From: Melioribacteraceae bacterium
GTDB taxonomy: Bacteria; Bacteroidota; Ignavibacteria; Ignavibacteriales; Melioribacteraceae
Assembly (NCBI GenBank): GCA_011525875.1
Contig: WYBN01000009.1
Location: 310,001-374,000, forward strand
Direction: 5' to 3'
DNA: 64,000 nt
Each line of letters begins with the position of its first letter. Position 1 is the first letter of the stretch. Positions 1-6,914 of the stretch are shown one piece after another. The translations under genes and the position numbers were made by a program. Under the pieces are notes generated by a model. That model did not search any database. It saw only the letters and a program-made list of their open reading frames with translations, and was not told the origin of the DNA.

Positions 1-2
1 AT

Positions 3-431
3 GATTCACCCGTAGTGCTGATGCGCGGCGAAAAGAAATTCAAAGCCGGCGATAAAATAATGCAGCTCCGGAATAATTATGACAAAGGAGTTTTCAACGG
101 CGATATAGGTTTCATAACCGGTTTTGACGATGAGAATAAGATGTTGAACACAACCTTCGACGGAAAGTTTGTGCAGTATGCGCTCGACGAAATAGATGAG
201 GTTACCCTTGCTTATGCCGTCACAGTGCATAAAAGCCAGGGCAGTGAGTACCCGTGCGTTATAATGCCGCTGACGACTTCACATTATATTATGCTTCAAC
301 GAAATTTACTATATACTGCTATTACCCGAGCGTCGAAACTGCTTATAATTATCGGGTCTAAAAATGCAATCGGGATGGCGGTTAAAAACAACAAAGTCGA
401 GAATCGTTTTACTCATTTATTCAAACAGTAA
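3..431 (+). CDS. recD2: RecD2-type DNA helicase, C-terminal fragment
   Basis: The gene is cut by the left edge: the reading frame is open from base 3 and no real start lies inside the window. The roughly 140 residues seen match the C-terminal end of RecD2/RecD-like superfamily 1B helicases, which unwind DNA 5'-to-3' in repair. The stretch GDKIMQLRNNYDKGVFNGD is the SH3-like insert typical of the family. TVHKSQGSEYP is helicase motif V/Va and LLYTAITRA is motif VI with its arginine finger. The protein ends with a short basic tail. The family assignment is strong; whether the missing N-terminus carries the RecD2 helix-hairpin-helix region cannot be seen. The GTG at 15 is internal, not a start. 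Confidence 0.88.
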   Translation, partial: DSPVVLMRGEKKFKAGDKIMQLRNNYDKGVFNGDIGFITGFDDENKMLNTTFDGKFVQYALDEIDEVTLAYAVTVHKSQGSEYPCVIMPLTTSHYIMLQRNLLYTAITRASKLLIIIGSKNAIGMAVKNNKVENRFTHLFKQ

Positions 432-519
432 AAATTCTTAAAGGCTGCTATAACTTATCCTCCAAATTCATTAATTTTCACTTATAATTGTTAATAATTA
501 ACAAATGAGGGGAACTTTT

Positions 520-2391
520 ATGAAGACTAAATCAGTTTTAGTAATTATTTTATTATCAATTTTTATTTCACTAAACAATGCACAGGTTATGGAAAGAAAA
601 GACATTACCGAAAAGTACAAATGGAATTTAGCAGATCTTTATCCCGACGTTCAATCATGGCACAAAGCCAAAGAAAATATTTCTGCTAATTTGGGAAACA
701 TTTCGAAATATCAAGGCAAATTGGGTGAGAGTGCCGAGAATTTACACTACACTCTTGCGAATTACTACAATATTGTAAAAGATTTCTGGAAACTCTCCAT
801 TTATGCCAATCGGATTAAGGATGAAGATGTACGCGTAGCCGAGAATGATGCATTGGCCCAGGAAGCTGCATCGCTCGGGACACGCCTTGGCGAAGTTTCA
901 GCATTTATAAACCCGGAAATATTGAAGATTGACCCTTCCAAAATCGAGAAGTTTTATATAAACAAAATTGAATTGAGAGAATTTGAAACAGCAATTAAAG
1001 ACATTCAGCGGCTGCGCGATCATACTTTGACTGAAAGCGAGGAACAAATCCTTGCAAGTTTTGGACAGGTTACTGGAACTATGGCTAATGTTTATGGCAC
1101 ACTTAACAACGCTGAACTTCCTTATGCTAAAGTTGTCCTTTCCGATGCCGGTGAGGTTGAGTTGAATAATTCGAATTTTGTCCGTTTCAGAACAACCGAG
1201 AACAGGGCAGATAGGGAAAAAATATTTAATGCTTTTTTTAATAAGTATGGCGAATTTAAGAATACAATCGGGCTTAACCTTGCAGGAAAAGTCCGCTCCG
1301 ATTGGGTTTACGCAAAGAATAGAAAATACAGTTCCTCACTCGAATCTTCGCTCGATAATTTTGCAATACCCACTTCGGTGTATGAGACGCTGATTAATCA
1401 AATAAACGAAAACCTCCCTACTCTTCATAGATTTCTGAAACTAAAAGCGAAGATGCTCGGTGTTGACAATCTCCACTATTATGATTTATATACACCGATT
1501 GTTGATGAAGTTAAAATGGAGTTTACCGTTGAAGAAGGTCAGAATGTTATTCTCGAAGGGTTAAAATCAATGGGCGGTGAATATATCGGCACTGTTAAAA
1601 AATCTTTCGACGAAAGATGGATTGATTTCCTGCCTAATGCAGGTAAACGCAGCGGGGCATATTCATCCGGCGGAGCTTATGACGTCCATCCATACATTCT
1701 TATGAACTGGACCGATGACTGGGAATCAGTTTCAACTCTCGCGCACGAGCTCGGACATACAATGCATTCGTACTTCTCTAATAAACATCAACCGTTTCAA
1801 TACGCCGGCTATTCGACTTTTGTTGCAGAGATAGCTTCTACCTGCAACGAGGCGATATTAATTGATTATATGCTGAAGAAAGTTAAATCGGATAAAGAAA
1901 AAATGTTTCTGCTGGGAAGCTATCTTGAAGGGCTTCGAACAACAATTTTCCGGCAGGTTTCATTTGCCGAATTCGAATGGGAGATTCACAAAAAAGTAGA
2001 GAATGGGGAACCCCTTAACGGCGATATTATGAGCCGCATCTATGAAAATATAGTTAAAAAATATTACGGACATAATGAGGGCATTTGTGTTGTTGATGAT
2101 GAAATTAAGTACGAATGGGCTTACATCCCGCATTTTATAGGTTATAATTATTACGTTTATCAATATGCTACTTCTTTAATTTATGCAACCGCATTTGCGG
2201 AAAAAATTCTTTCGGAAGGGCAGCCGGCGATTGATAAATATTATGAAATATTAAAAGGCGGAAGCAGTGATTATCCCATAGAACTAATAAAAAAAGCCGG
2301 ACTCGATCCGATGTCGTCCGAAGCATTTAACCTGACAATTAATAAAATGAATAGGGTAATGGATCAGATAGAAGAGCTGCTTAATAAATAA
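520..2391 (+). CDS. pepF: Secreted oligoendopeptidase F-like M3 metallopeptidase
   Basis: A zinc metallopeptidase that cuts short peptides, probably in the periplasm. It is about 623 residues, usual for PepF/M3B enzymes. An N-terminal signal peptide (about residues 1-20) is followed by the mature region. The zinc motif is HELGHT (His409, Glu410, His413) with a third ligand Glu near residue 437 in FVAEIASTCNE. I chose the ATG at 520 rather than the in-frame ATG at 505, because a strong Shine-Dalgarno (GAGGGGA, about 507-513) sits correctly before 520 and falls inside the longer version. The signal peptide is the odd point, since classical PepF is cytoplasmic; secreted versions are known in Bacteroidota relatives. 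It ends at a strong terminator shared with the convergent thioredoxin-like gene. Confidence 0.9.
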   Translation: MKTKSVLVIILLSIFISLNNAQVMERKDITEKYKWNLADLYPDVQSWHKAKENISANLGNISKYQGKLGESAENLHYTLANYYNIVKDFWKLSIYANRIKDEDVRVAENDALAQEAASLGTRLGEVSAFINPEILKIDPSKIEKFYINKIELREFETAIKDIQRLRDHTLTESEEQILASFGQVTGTMANVYGTLNNAELPYAKVVLSDAGEVELNNSNFVRFRTTENRADREKIFNAFFNKYGEFKNTIGLNLAGKVRSDWVYAKNRKYSSSLESSLDNFAIPTSVYETLINQINENLPTLHRFLKLKAKMLGVDNLHYYDLYTPIVDEVKMEFTVEEGQNVILEGLKSMGGEYIGTVKKSFDERWIDFLPNAGKRSGAYSSGGAYDVHPYILMNWTDDWESVSTLAHELGHTMHSYFSNKHQPFQYAGYSTFVAEIASTCNEAILIDYMLKKVKSDKEKMFLLGSYLEGLRTTIFRQVSFAEFEWEIHKKVENGEPLNGDIMSRIYENIVKKYYGHNEGICVVDDEIKYEWAYIPHFIGYNYYVYQYATSLIYATAFAEKILSEGQPAIDKYYEILKGGSSDYPIELIKKAGLDPMSSEAFNLTINKMNRVMDQIEELLNK

Positions 2392-2399
2392 TTACAATG

Positions 2400-2440
2400 A
2401 AATCTTCGAGGTTAATTTATTCTTTTAACCTCGAAGATTT
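2400..2440. terminator. Bidirectional hairpin terminator
   Basis: A perfect 16-base inverted repeat (2400-2415 and 2425-2440, AAATCTTCGAGGTTAA and its complement) surrounds a 9-base loop. It lies between the convergent M3 peptidase and thioredoxin-lipoprotein genes. A/T-rich flanks on both sides suit termination in both directions. Confidence 0.85.
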
Positions 2441-2460
2441 TGTTTATGTCCGAATCTAAA

Positions 2461-2928
2461 TCAGCTTTTGTTCTGAAGAATACTCTTGATATGATTAACA
2501 TAATTTGCAGCGCCGCCGGGCTGATATCCGGTCTGTGCAACCGGATTGCCGTTCTTGTCAAATATTAAGATTGTCGGAAATCCTCTGATACCGTATTTCT
2601 GAGCAAGCGAGTTGTTGTACTGCTTAGTTTCACTAGATTGTTGAATACTTCTCGGAAAATCTAATTTTACAAGTATCAAATTATTGTTTGCATATTCTGC
2701 GAATTCTGCTTGGCTGAATACTTCACCGTCAAGTTTTTTGCACCATACACACCAATCGGAACCGGTGAAGTTAACAAGTATGGCTTTGTTTTCTTCCTTT
2801 GCAATTTTAATGGCAGTTTCGATTTTTTCTTCCCATTTTATTTTTGATTTATCTACGGCATTGTTTTCGCTGCAGCCGATTACTACCAAAAGAAATAGAG
2901 TCAGTATTGAAATCAATTGTTTTTTCAT
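2461..2928 (-). CDS. Thioredoxin-fold lipoprotein (Thioredoxin_7 type)
   Basis: A 155-residue envelope thiol-disulfide protein. The N-terminus is a lipoprotein signal with Cys19 in the lipobox VVIGC, so the mature protein should be lipid-anchored. The redox motif is C60-V-W-C63, in the usual WCVWCKKLDGEV setting of the Thioredoxin_7/DUF255-like subgroup. The conserved cis-Pro segment RGFPTILIFDKNG follows. Likely roles are keeping envelope cysteines reduced or handling apo-cytochrome thiols; the partner is not in the window. It is transcribed alone and shares a hairpin terminator with the upstream peptidase. Confidence 0.87.
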   Translation of the reverse strand: MKKQLISILTLFLLVVIGCSENNAVDKSKIKWEEKIETAIKIAKEENKAILVNFTGSDWCVWCKKLDGEVFSQAEFAEYANNNLILVKLDFPRSIQQSSETKQYNNSLAQKYGIRGFPTILIFDKNGNPVAQTGYQPGGAANYVNHIKSILQNKS

Positions 2929-3089
2929 GATATTCCCCGATGATTTTATAAATAAGATTTTACATCCACATTTATATTCAAATTTACTAAAGTAAAGTTA
3001 GATGTAAAAAACAATAAATGGTTTCTGTAAAATTTTTGACACTCTAAAGTTAATTTTCTTTGACATTTAATCTAATATCATTATTTTTG

Positions 3090-3109
3090 TTATGGGCATA
3101 TGCTCATAA
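3090..3109. promoter_or_regulatory. Near-perfect palindrome, candidate operator of the DUF134/NifX operon
   Basis: TTATGGGCATATGCTCATAA is palindromic apart from one mismatched pair; its core GCATATGC is perfect. It ends seven bases before the ATG of the DUF134 gene, so a bound protein could block transcription or ribosome access. DUF134 has a helix-turn-helix, so autoregulation is the simplest idea (inference). Confidence 0.5.
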
Positions 3110-3116
3110 CAACATA

Positions 3117-3428
3117 ATGGCGAGACCGAAAAAAAATAGAATGGTTTGCTGCGATCCGGCAGCTTATTACTTCAAGCCAAGAGGAGTTCCAATGAAATTT
3201 CTTGAAGAAACTCTGCTCGAACACGATGAGCTTGAAGCTATCCGACTGGCAGATGCGCTGGGATTATCGCATGACGATTCTGCTAAACGAATGAAGATTT
3301 CAAGGCAGACTTTCGGAAGAATAGTACACAAAGCCAGAAAGAAAATTGCATTAAGCATATTAGAAGGGAAGGCAATTCGAATTACAGAAATTAAATTATC
3401 AAGTTCAAATCCACTGGAGGATATATGA
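3117..3428 (+). CDS. DUF134 (UPF0251) family helix-turn-helix protein
   Basis: A 103-residue putative DNA-binding protein. The family signature is clear: MARPKKNRMVCCDP at the N-terminus with a paired-cysteine motif, then the HDELEAIRLADALGLSHDDSAKRMKISRQTFGRIV helix-turn-helix (sequence visible at about residues 39-73), with a basic HKARKKIA end. The start at 3117 is preferred because it begins the conserved MARPKK; a longer in-frame extension to 3060 would translate the palindrome region and has no ribosome site. Its stop overlaps the next start by four bases (ATGA), so the two are translationally coupled. DUF134 genes are commonly paired with NifX/NifB-like genes; the likely job is regulating this pair. 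Confidence 0.87.
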   Translation: MARPKKNRMVCCDPAAYYFKPRGVPMKFLEETLLEHDELEAIRLADALGLSHDDSAKRMKISRQTFGRIVHKARKKIALSILEGKAIRITEIKLSSSNPLEDI

Positions 3429-3811
3429 AAATCGCAGTAGCTTCAAATAATAATGTAAATGTTTCAGGGCACCTGGGAAGATGTAAAGGATTCATGATTT
3501 ACGAAGTTAATGATAATGAAGTAATAAACAGTCAATACCGCGAAAATACTTTCACAAATCACGGGCACGAACATCATCATCAGCACGAAAGAGGGCATGG
3601 GCACGGAGATGGGCACTCAAGATTAGTGGAGGGATTGAAAGACTGCCAGTTTATTATTTTCAGTACTGGAGGTTGGAGAGTAATTGATGATTTAAAGAGC
3701 GCAGGTATTACGCCGGTATTAACAGATGAACGCATTGCCGAAGTTGCCGTGAAGAAATTTCTGGATGGGGAACTTATTGAGAAAGAAAATGGTGAATGCC
3801 GGCATCATTAA
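3425..3811 (+). CDS. NifX/NifB-like (dinitrogenase Fe-Mo cofactor family) protein with His-rich loop
   Basis: A 128-residue protein of the NifX/NafY/MTH1175-like fold, which in relatives binds metal-sulfur clusters. The start MKIAVASNNN, the GHLGRCKGFMIYEV segment and the late FSTGGWRVIDDLKSAGITPVLT region are family-typical. Between residues 46 and 64 lies an insert with nine histidines in 19 residues, and the C-terminus ends Cys-Arg-His-His; both could bind metal. No nitrogenase genes are present nearby, so a role in nitrogen fixation is not supported. Translated by overlap from the DUF134 gene and followed by a hairpin terminator. Confidence 0.85.
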   Translation: MKIAVASNNNVNVSGHLGRCKGFMIYEVNDNEVINSQYRENTFTNHGHEHHHQHERGHGHGDGHSRLVEGLKDCQFIIFSTGGWRVIDDLKSAGITPVLTDERIAEVAVKKFLDGELIEKENGECRHH

Positions 3812-3824
3812 TTGATAGAATTCG

Positions 3825-3865
3825 GGGTTGTATCTAAACTATTATTTAAATTTTTGATACAACCC
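3825..3865. terminator. Hairpin terminator between convergent genes
   Basis: The 10-base arms GGGTTGTATC (3825-3834) and GATACAACCC (3856-3865) surround a 21-base A/T-rich loop. They lie between the NifX-like gene and the convergent CDGSH gene, so it may serve both. Confidence 0.65.
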
Positions 3866-3873
3866 TTCTAAGT

Positions 3874-4068
3874 TCAGCCTGCAGAGAAGTTAATTTGCTT
3901 ATGTTTTCCATCGCAGAAAGGTTTATTATTTGACTGTCCGCATCTGCATAAAAACATTTTTTCGGCTTCCCTGATAATTTCTCCGGAAGCATTTAGCACT
4001 TTAACATTTCCTTCTAACATAAGCGGTCCGTCTTTCAAGCAGGTAACTTTAATGTCAATATTATTCAT
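3874..4068 (-). CDS. CDGSH-type iron-sulfur protein
   Basis: A 64-residue protein of the CDGSH (mitoNEET-like) family, which binds a redox-active 2Fe-2S cluster with three cysteines and one histidine. The ligands are visible as Cys41, Cys43, Cys52 and His56 in FLCRCGQSNNKPFCDGKH; Lys replaces the Ser of the eponymous motif, which is common. The N-terminal half is a small beta domain. It lies 31 bases downstream of the carboxylesterase gene on the same strand, so it is probably the last gene of the YceI-MarR-dioxygenase operon and may act in redox or electrophile stress. Operon membership is inferred from spacing. Confidence 0.88.
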   Translation of the reverse strand: MNNIDIKVTCLKDGPLMLEGNVKVLNASGEIIREAEKMFLCRCGQSNNKPFCDGKHKQINFSAG

Positions 4069-4099
4069 AACAAAATTCCATTTACAGTTATAAATTATT

Positions 4100-4753
4100 T
4101 TATTGGACTTCTCCGAGCATTTTATTTATTCTTTCGATCTCTTCGGAATTTATTGTGTGCCCTAAATTTTCATAAATTCTTTCAAAAACCTGAGCGTTTA
4201 ATAATTTGAAAATCTTTGCGGTTTCTTTCATCCTGGAAACAGAAATATGAGGGTCGTTATCGCCGCAACCAATAAACAAAGGCGTTCCCTCTAAATTACC
4301 CTGATAATCCATGTAATTAAGTTTATCGCCAATAAGACCGCCGCTTAAAGCAATAACTCCGCCCAAGCGCTGCGGGTTCCGGGCAAGATAATCTAACACA
4401 AGACAAGCGCCCTGCGAAAACCCGAACAAAATAATTTTCCCGCTTGAAATTCCGTTTGCATTAATTGCCTTTATCAGTTCTTCGATTACAGAAAAACCTG
4501 ATTGTATATGAGGCTCATTAAATTGGCGCGGGTCGGTAAATCCATGCGGATACCATGAATTGTCTGCTGCCTGGGGAGCCGCTATGAACGTTGATTCGGT
4601 TTTTAATTCAATTTTAAGCGATAATATATCGGCGGCAGTAGCTCCTCTACCGTGAAGCATGATAAGGGCATTTTGAGCTTCTGCAATGTCCCTTCCCGCT
4701 GTTAATATATTTTGTCCGGAATGTTGCCCGTTTATTTTAGTTAAGTTAAACAT
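4100..4753 (-). CDS. mhqD: MhqD-like phospholipase/carboxylesterase family hydrolase
   Basis: A 217-residue alpha/beta hydrolase. LHGRGATAAD carries the oxyanion-hole loop. The nucleophile is Ser113 in GFSQG, with Asp167 (CGDNDPH) and His199 (LGHT) completing the triad. Length and motifs fit the bacterial carboxylesterase group that includes Bacillus MhqD, and the neighbour is a MhqO-like dioxygenase followed by a MarR gene, the same partners as in the Bacillus methylhydroquinone-resistance genes. Probable role: hydrolysing ester or ring-cleavage products of quinone-like electrophiles. The exact substrate is unknown. Confidence 0.8.
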   Translation of the reverse strand: MFNLTKINGQHSGQNILTAGRDIAEAQNALIMLHGRGATAADILSLKIELKTESTFIAAPQAADNSWYPHGFTDPRQFNEPHIQSGFSVIEELIKAINANGISSGKIILFGFSQGACLVLDYLARNPQRLGGVIALSGGLIGDKLNYMDYQGNLEGTPLFIGCGDNDPHISVSRMKETAKIFKLLNAQVFERIYENLGHTINSEEIERINKMLGEVQ

Positions 4754-4785
4754 ATTTCAACCTCGTCAAGTAATCAAAATAAATT

Positions 4786-5724
4786 TCACTTTGTGCTAAG
4801 AGGAGGCAAAATGCTTTCAATATAATCCCGGCGTTCTTCATACCAGGGCGGTAGTTTTAATGATGAACCCAGATTATCAAATTCTTCATCAACTGAAAAG
4901 CCAGGCCCATCGGTAGCGATTTCAAAAAGAATCCCTCCCGGCTCCCGGAAGTAAATTGATTTGAAATAACACCGGTCAATAATTTCAGTTACATTAAAGC
5001 CCGCAGCGGAAATATTTTCCCGCCAGATGCTTTGGCTGTTTATATCCTTAGTGCGCCAGGCGAGGTGATGAACAAATCCGGTTCCGCTATTTGCCGGAGC
5101 GTGTTTATCTTCAACTATATCAACAAAAGCTCTGTTAACGCCTTCACCAGCTTGAAATCTTATTATCTTATTTTCTTTAGAGATGAAATCCAATTTCATC
5201 ACATGGTCTAACAATTCAATTGATTTCGGAGTATCGAAAAGGCTAAAAGCGGCTCCATAAAATTTTTTTATAGAATGTTCTCTTGGGATTATTCCGGTTG
5301 ACCAGCCGGGTAAATCAATGGAACTATTATCGGCGACCAGTTCAATTTTCATCCCGTCAGGATCGAATAGGGTAATGTATTCATCGCCAAATCTTTTATC
5401 AGAATAATTTACGTCAATACCTTTTGCTGACAGACGGTCTATCCAATAATCTATAGAAGAAGGCGCTATACTGAATTTAATTGAACTGATTTCTCCGCTG
5501 CCGCGTCTGCTCCGCCTTGCGTCGGGATAAATGAAGAATGTTAGAATGGTTCCTGGCGATCCGGTTTCATCCGAGTAATAGAGATGGTAGACATCTGGAG
5601 AATCAAAATTAACAGTTTTTTTTATAAACCTCAGCCCGAGCAAACCAGTATAGAATTCATAATTTTTTTGTGCATCGCCGGCAATTACGGTAATGTGGTG
5701 TATTCCGGTAATTCTATTTTCCAT
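4786..5724 (-). CDS. mhqO: MhqO-like ring-cleaving dioxygenase (two glyoxalase/VOC domains)
   Basis: A 312-residue vicinal-oxygen-chelate protein with two tandem domains (about residues 5-125 and 145-285). ITGIHHITVIAGDAQKNYEF opens the first domain with the metal-ligand His10. The second domain contains FVHHLAWRT with a histidine ligand and GGILFEIATDGPGF with the glutamate ligand, giving the expected 2-His-1-Glu metal site. The C-terminal LPPWYEERRDYIESILPPL matches the MhqO/LinE-like group. The start lies nine bases after the MarR stop, so they are co-transcribed. Predicted to cleave hydroquinone- or catechol-like rings; the true substrate is not shown. Confidence 0.85.
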   Translation of the reverse strand: MENRITGIHHITVIAGDAQKNYEFYTGLLGLRFIKKTVNFDSPDVYHLYYSDETGSPGTILTFFIYPDARRSRRGSGEISSIKFSIAPSSIDYWIDRLSAKGIDVNYSDKRFGDEYITLFDPDGMKIELVADNSSIDLPGWSTGIIPREHSIKKFYGAAFSLFDTPKSIELLDHVMKLDFISKENKIIRFQAGEGVNRAFVDIVEDKHAPANSGTGFVHHLAWRTKDINSQSIWRENISAAGFNVTEIIDRCYFKSIYFREPGGILFEIATDGPGFSVDEEFDNLGSSLKLPPWYEERRDYIESILPPLSTK

Positions 5725-5733
5725 TGTAAAATC

Positions 5734-6183
5734 TTATCCTCGTAACCTATCGAGCAGAATGTTTACTTTTTTGGCTTCTTCTTTCGAAAGATTTTTAAAT
5801 ACAACGTCGAACTCGTTGTCAATTTTATCGATGTCACTAAGAAGTTTTAAACCGTTCGATGTTATAAATACATCAACCTTTCTCCTGTCGGATTTACTTC
5901 TTACCCTATCGATATATTCCTTGTGAAAAAGCCGTTCAATTAACCTTGAGGCATCGCTCATTTTATCAAGCATTCTTTCCTTGATATACTGAATTGAAAC
6001 GGTCTCCGGGTGGCAGCCGCGTAAAATTCTTAAGATATTATACTGTGTGGGAGTAATATCAAATTGCTTAAGCTTTCCGGCAATGGCATAATCAAGCCAG
6101 CCGTGAGTATACATTATATTCACGGCAAGCTTATGATATTCATTCCGAAAACTCTTTTGTTTGATTTCGTCTTCGAGTTTCAT
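5734..6183 (-). CDS. MarR-family transcriptional regulator
   Basis: A 149-residue winged-helix repressor. DITPTQYNILRILRGCHPETVSIQYIKERM is the recognition region (visible across about residues 44-73) and VRSKSDRRKVDVFITSNG is the wing with its conserved D-x-R-R. It is placed three bases after the YceI stop and nine bases before the dioxygenase start, so it almost certainly controls its own operon. In Bacillus the MarR-type MhqR represses mhqO/mhqD until quinones modify it; the same logic is inferred here. A palindrome upstream of yceI is a candidate operator. Confidence 0.88.
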   Translation of the reverse strand: MKLEDEIKQKSFRNEYHKLAVNIMYTHGWLDYAIAGKLKQFDITPTQYNILRILRGCHPETVSIQYIKERMLDKMSDASRLIERLFHKEYIDRVRSKSDRRKVDVFITSNGLKLLSDIDKIDNEFDVVFKNLSKEEAKKVNILLDRLRG

Positions 6184-6186
6184 TTA

Positions 6187-6771
6187 TCACTTCTTTGTTA
6201 GTTGAACATTGAGATTTAATTTCACTTTTTCACCTACAACAAGACCGCCAGTTTCTATTGTCTTATTCCATTTCAAGTTGTAATCAAAACGATTTAATTC
6301 GCCAATTAACTTAAATCCCGCTTTAGTATTTCCCCATGGATCTTTTACAGAACCGTTATAAGTTACATCAAGATTAATTTCTTTTGTAACATCACGGATA
6401 GTAAGATCTCCAACCAATAAATATTTATCATCGCCGGCTTTTTCCATCGACTTACTTTTAAATGTCATCTCAGGAAATTTCTCCGCATTAAAGAAATCAT
6501 CGGATTTAAGATGATTGTCACGATTCTCATTATTTGTGTTAATACTATTAATGTCAACGGTGAATTCAACGTCCGCCCCGGAAAAATCTTCTCCCTTTGT
6601 TGACACTTTACCGTCAAAATTACTAAAATTTCCATCAACTTCCGAAATTACGAGATGTTTTACAGTGAATCCAACGTTTGTATGTGATTTGTCAAACTCC
6701 CATATTGACTGCGAAAAAACAAGCGTTGTATTTAAAAGAAGAAAAGTGAGAAAATAATTTATGGCTTTCAT
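6187..6771 (-). CDS. YceI-family periplasmic lipocalin-like protein
   Basis: A 194-residue protein with an N-terminal signal peptide (about residues 1-20, ending near VFSQS). The start WEFDKSHTNVGFTVKHLVISEVDG is the family hallmark, followed by the eight-stranded barrel segments HLKSDDFFNAEKFPEMTFKS and LTIRDVTKEINLDV. YceI proteins bind polyisoprenoid chains, including quinones in solved structures. It is the first gene of the minus-strand operon with MarR and MhqO/MhqD-like enzymes, which suggests capture or transport of quinone-like lipids (inference). Confidence 0.88.
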   Translation of the reverse strand: MKAINYFLTFLLLNTTLVFSQSIWEFDKSHTNVGFTVKHLVISEVDGNFSNFDGKVSTKGEDFSGADVEFTVDINSINTNNENRDNHLKSDDFFNAEKFPEMTFKSKSMEKAGDDKYLLVGDLTIRDVTKEINLDVTYNGSVKDPWGNTKAGFKLIGELNRFDYNLKWNKTIETGGLVVGEKVKLNLNVQLTKK

Positions 6772-6822
6772 AACAGCTCCTTAGATTGTTTTACATTTAA
6801 TTAGAATTTGCAATTTGAATAT

Positions 6823-6834
6823 ACGTTATAACGT
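6823..6834. promoter_or_regulatory. Palindrome upstream of the yceI-marR-mhqOD operon
   Basis: ACGTTATAACGT is a perfect 12-base palindrome about 52 bases before the yceI start, flanked by an outer TTTGAA/TTCAAA pair. Its size and symmetry suit a MarR dimer site. This is a candidate only; the promoter itself was not identified with confidence. Confidence 0.4.
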
Positions 6835-6886
6835 TCAAATTTTATTAAAAGTTCCCACATTAACTTTTTTAAAATAGTAATAAAAA

Positions 6887-6908
6887 AACCCCGCCTGGAA
6901 GCGGGGTT
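6887..6908 (-). terminator. Rho-independent terminator after the Tricorn-like gene
   Basis: On the minus strand AACCCCGC, a six-base loop and GCGGGGTT form an 8-base GC-rich stem followed by a run of seven T. It starts a few bases beyond the stop of the Tricorn-like gene at 6915. Confidence 0.93.
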
Positions 6909-6914
6909 GTATAA

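Noticed and set aside
3060..3116. Longer start of the DUF134 gene
   Set aside because: It would translate through the palindrome and lacks a ribosome site; the family begins MARPKK at 3117.
3425..3811. Evidence of nitrogen fixation
   Set aside because: NifX-like folds are widespread in non-fixing organisms, and no nif structural genes are here.
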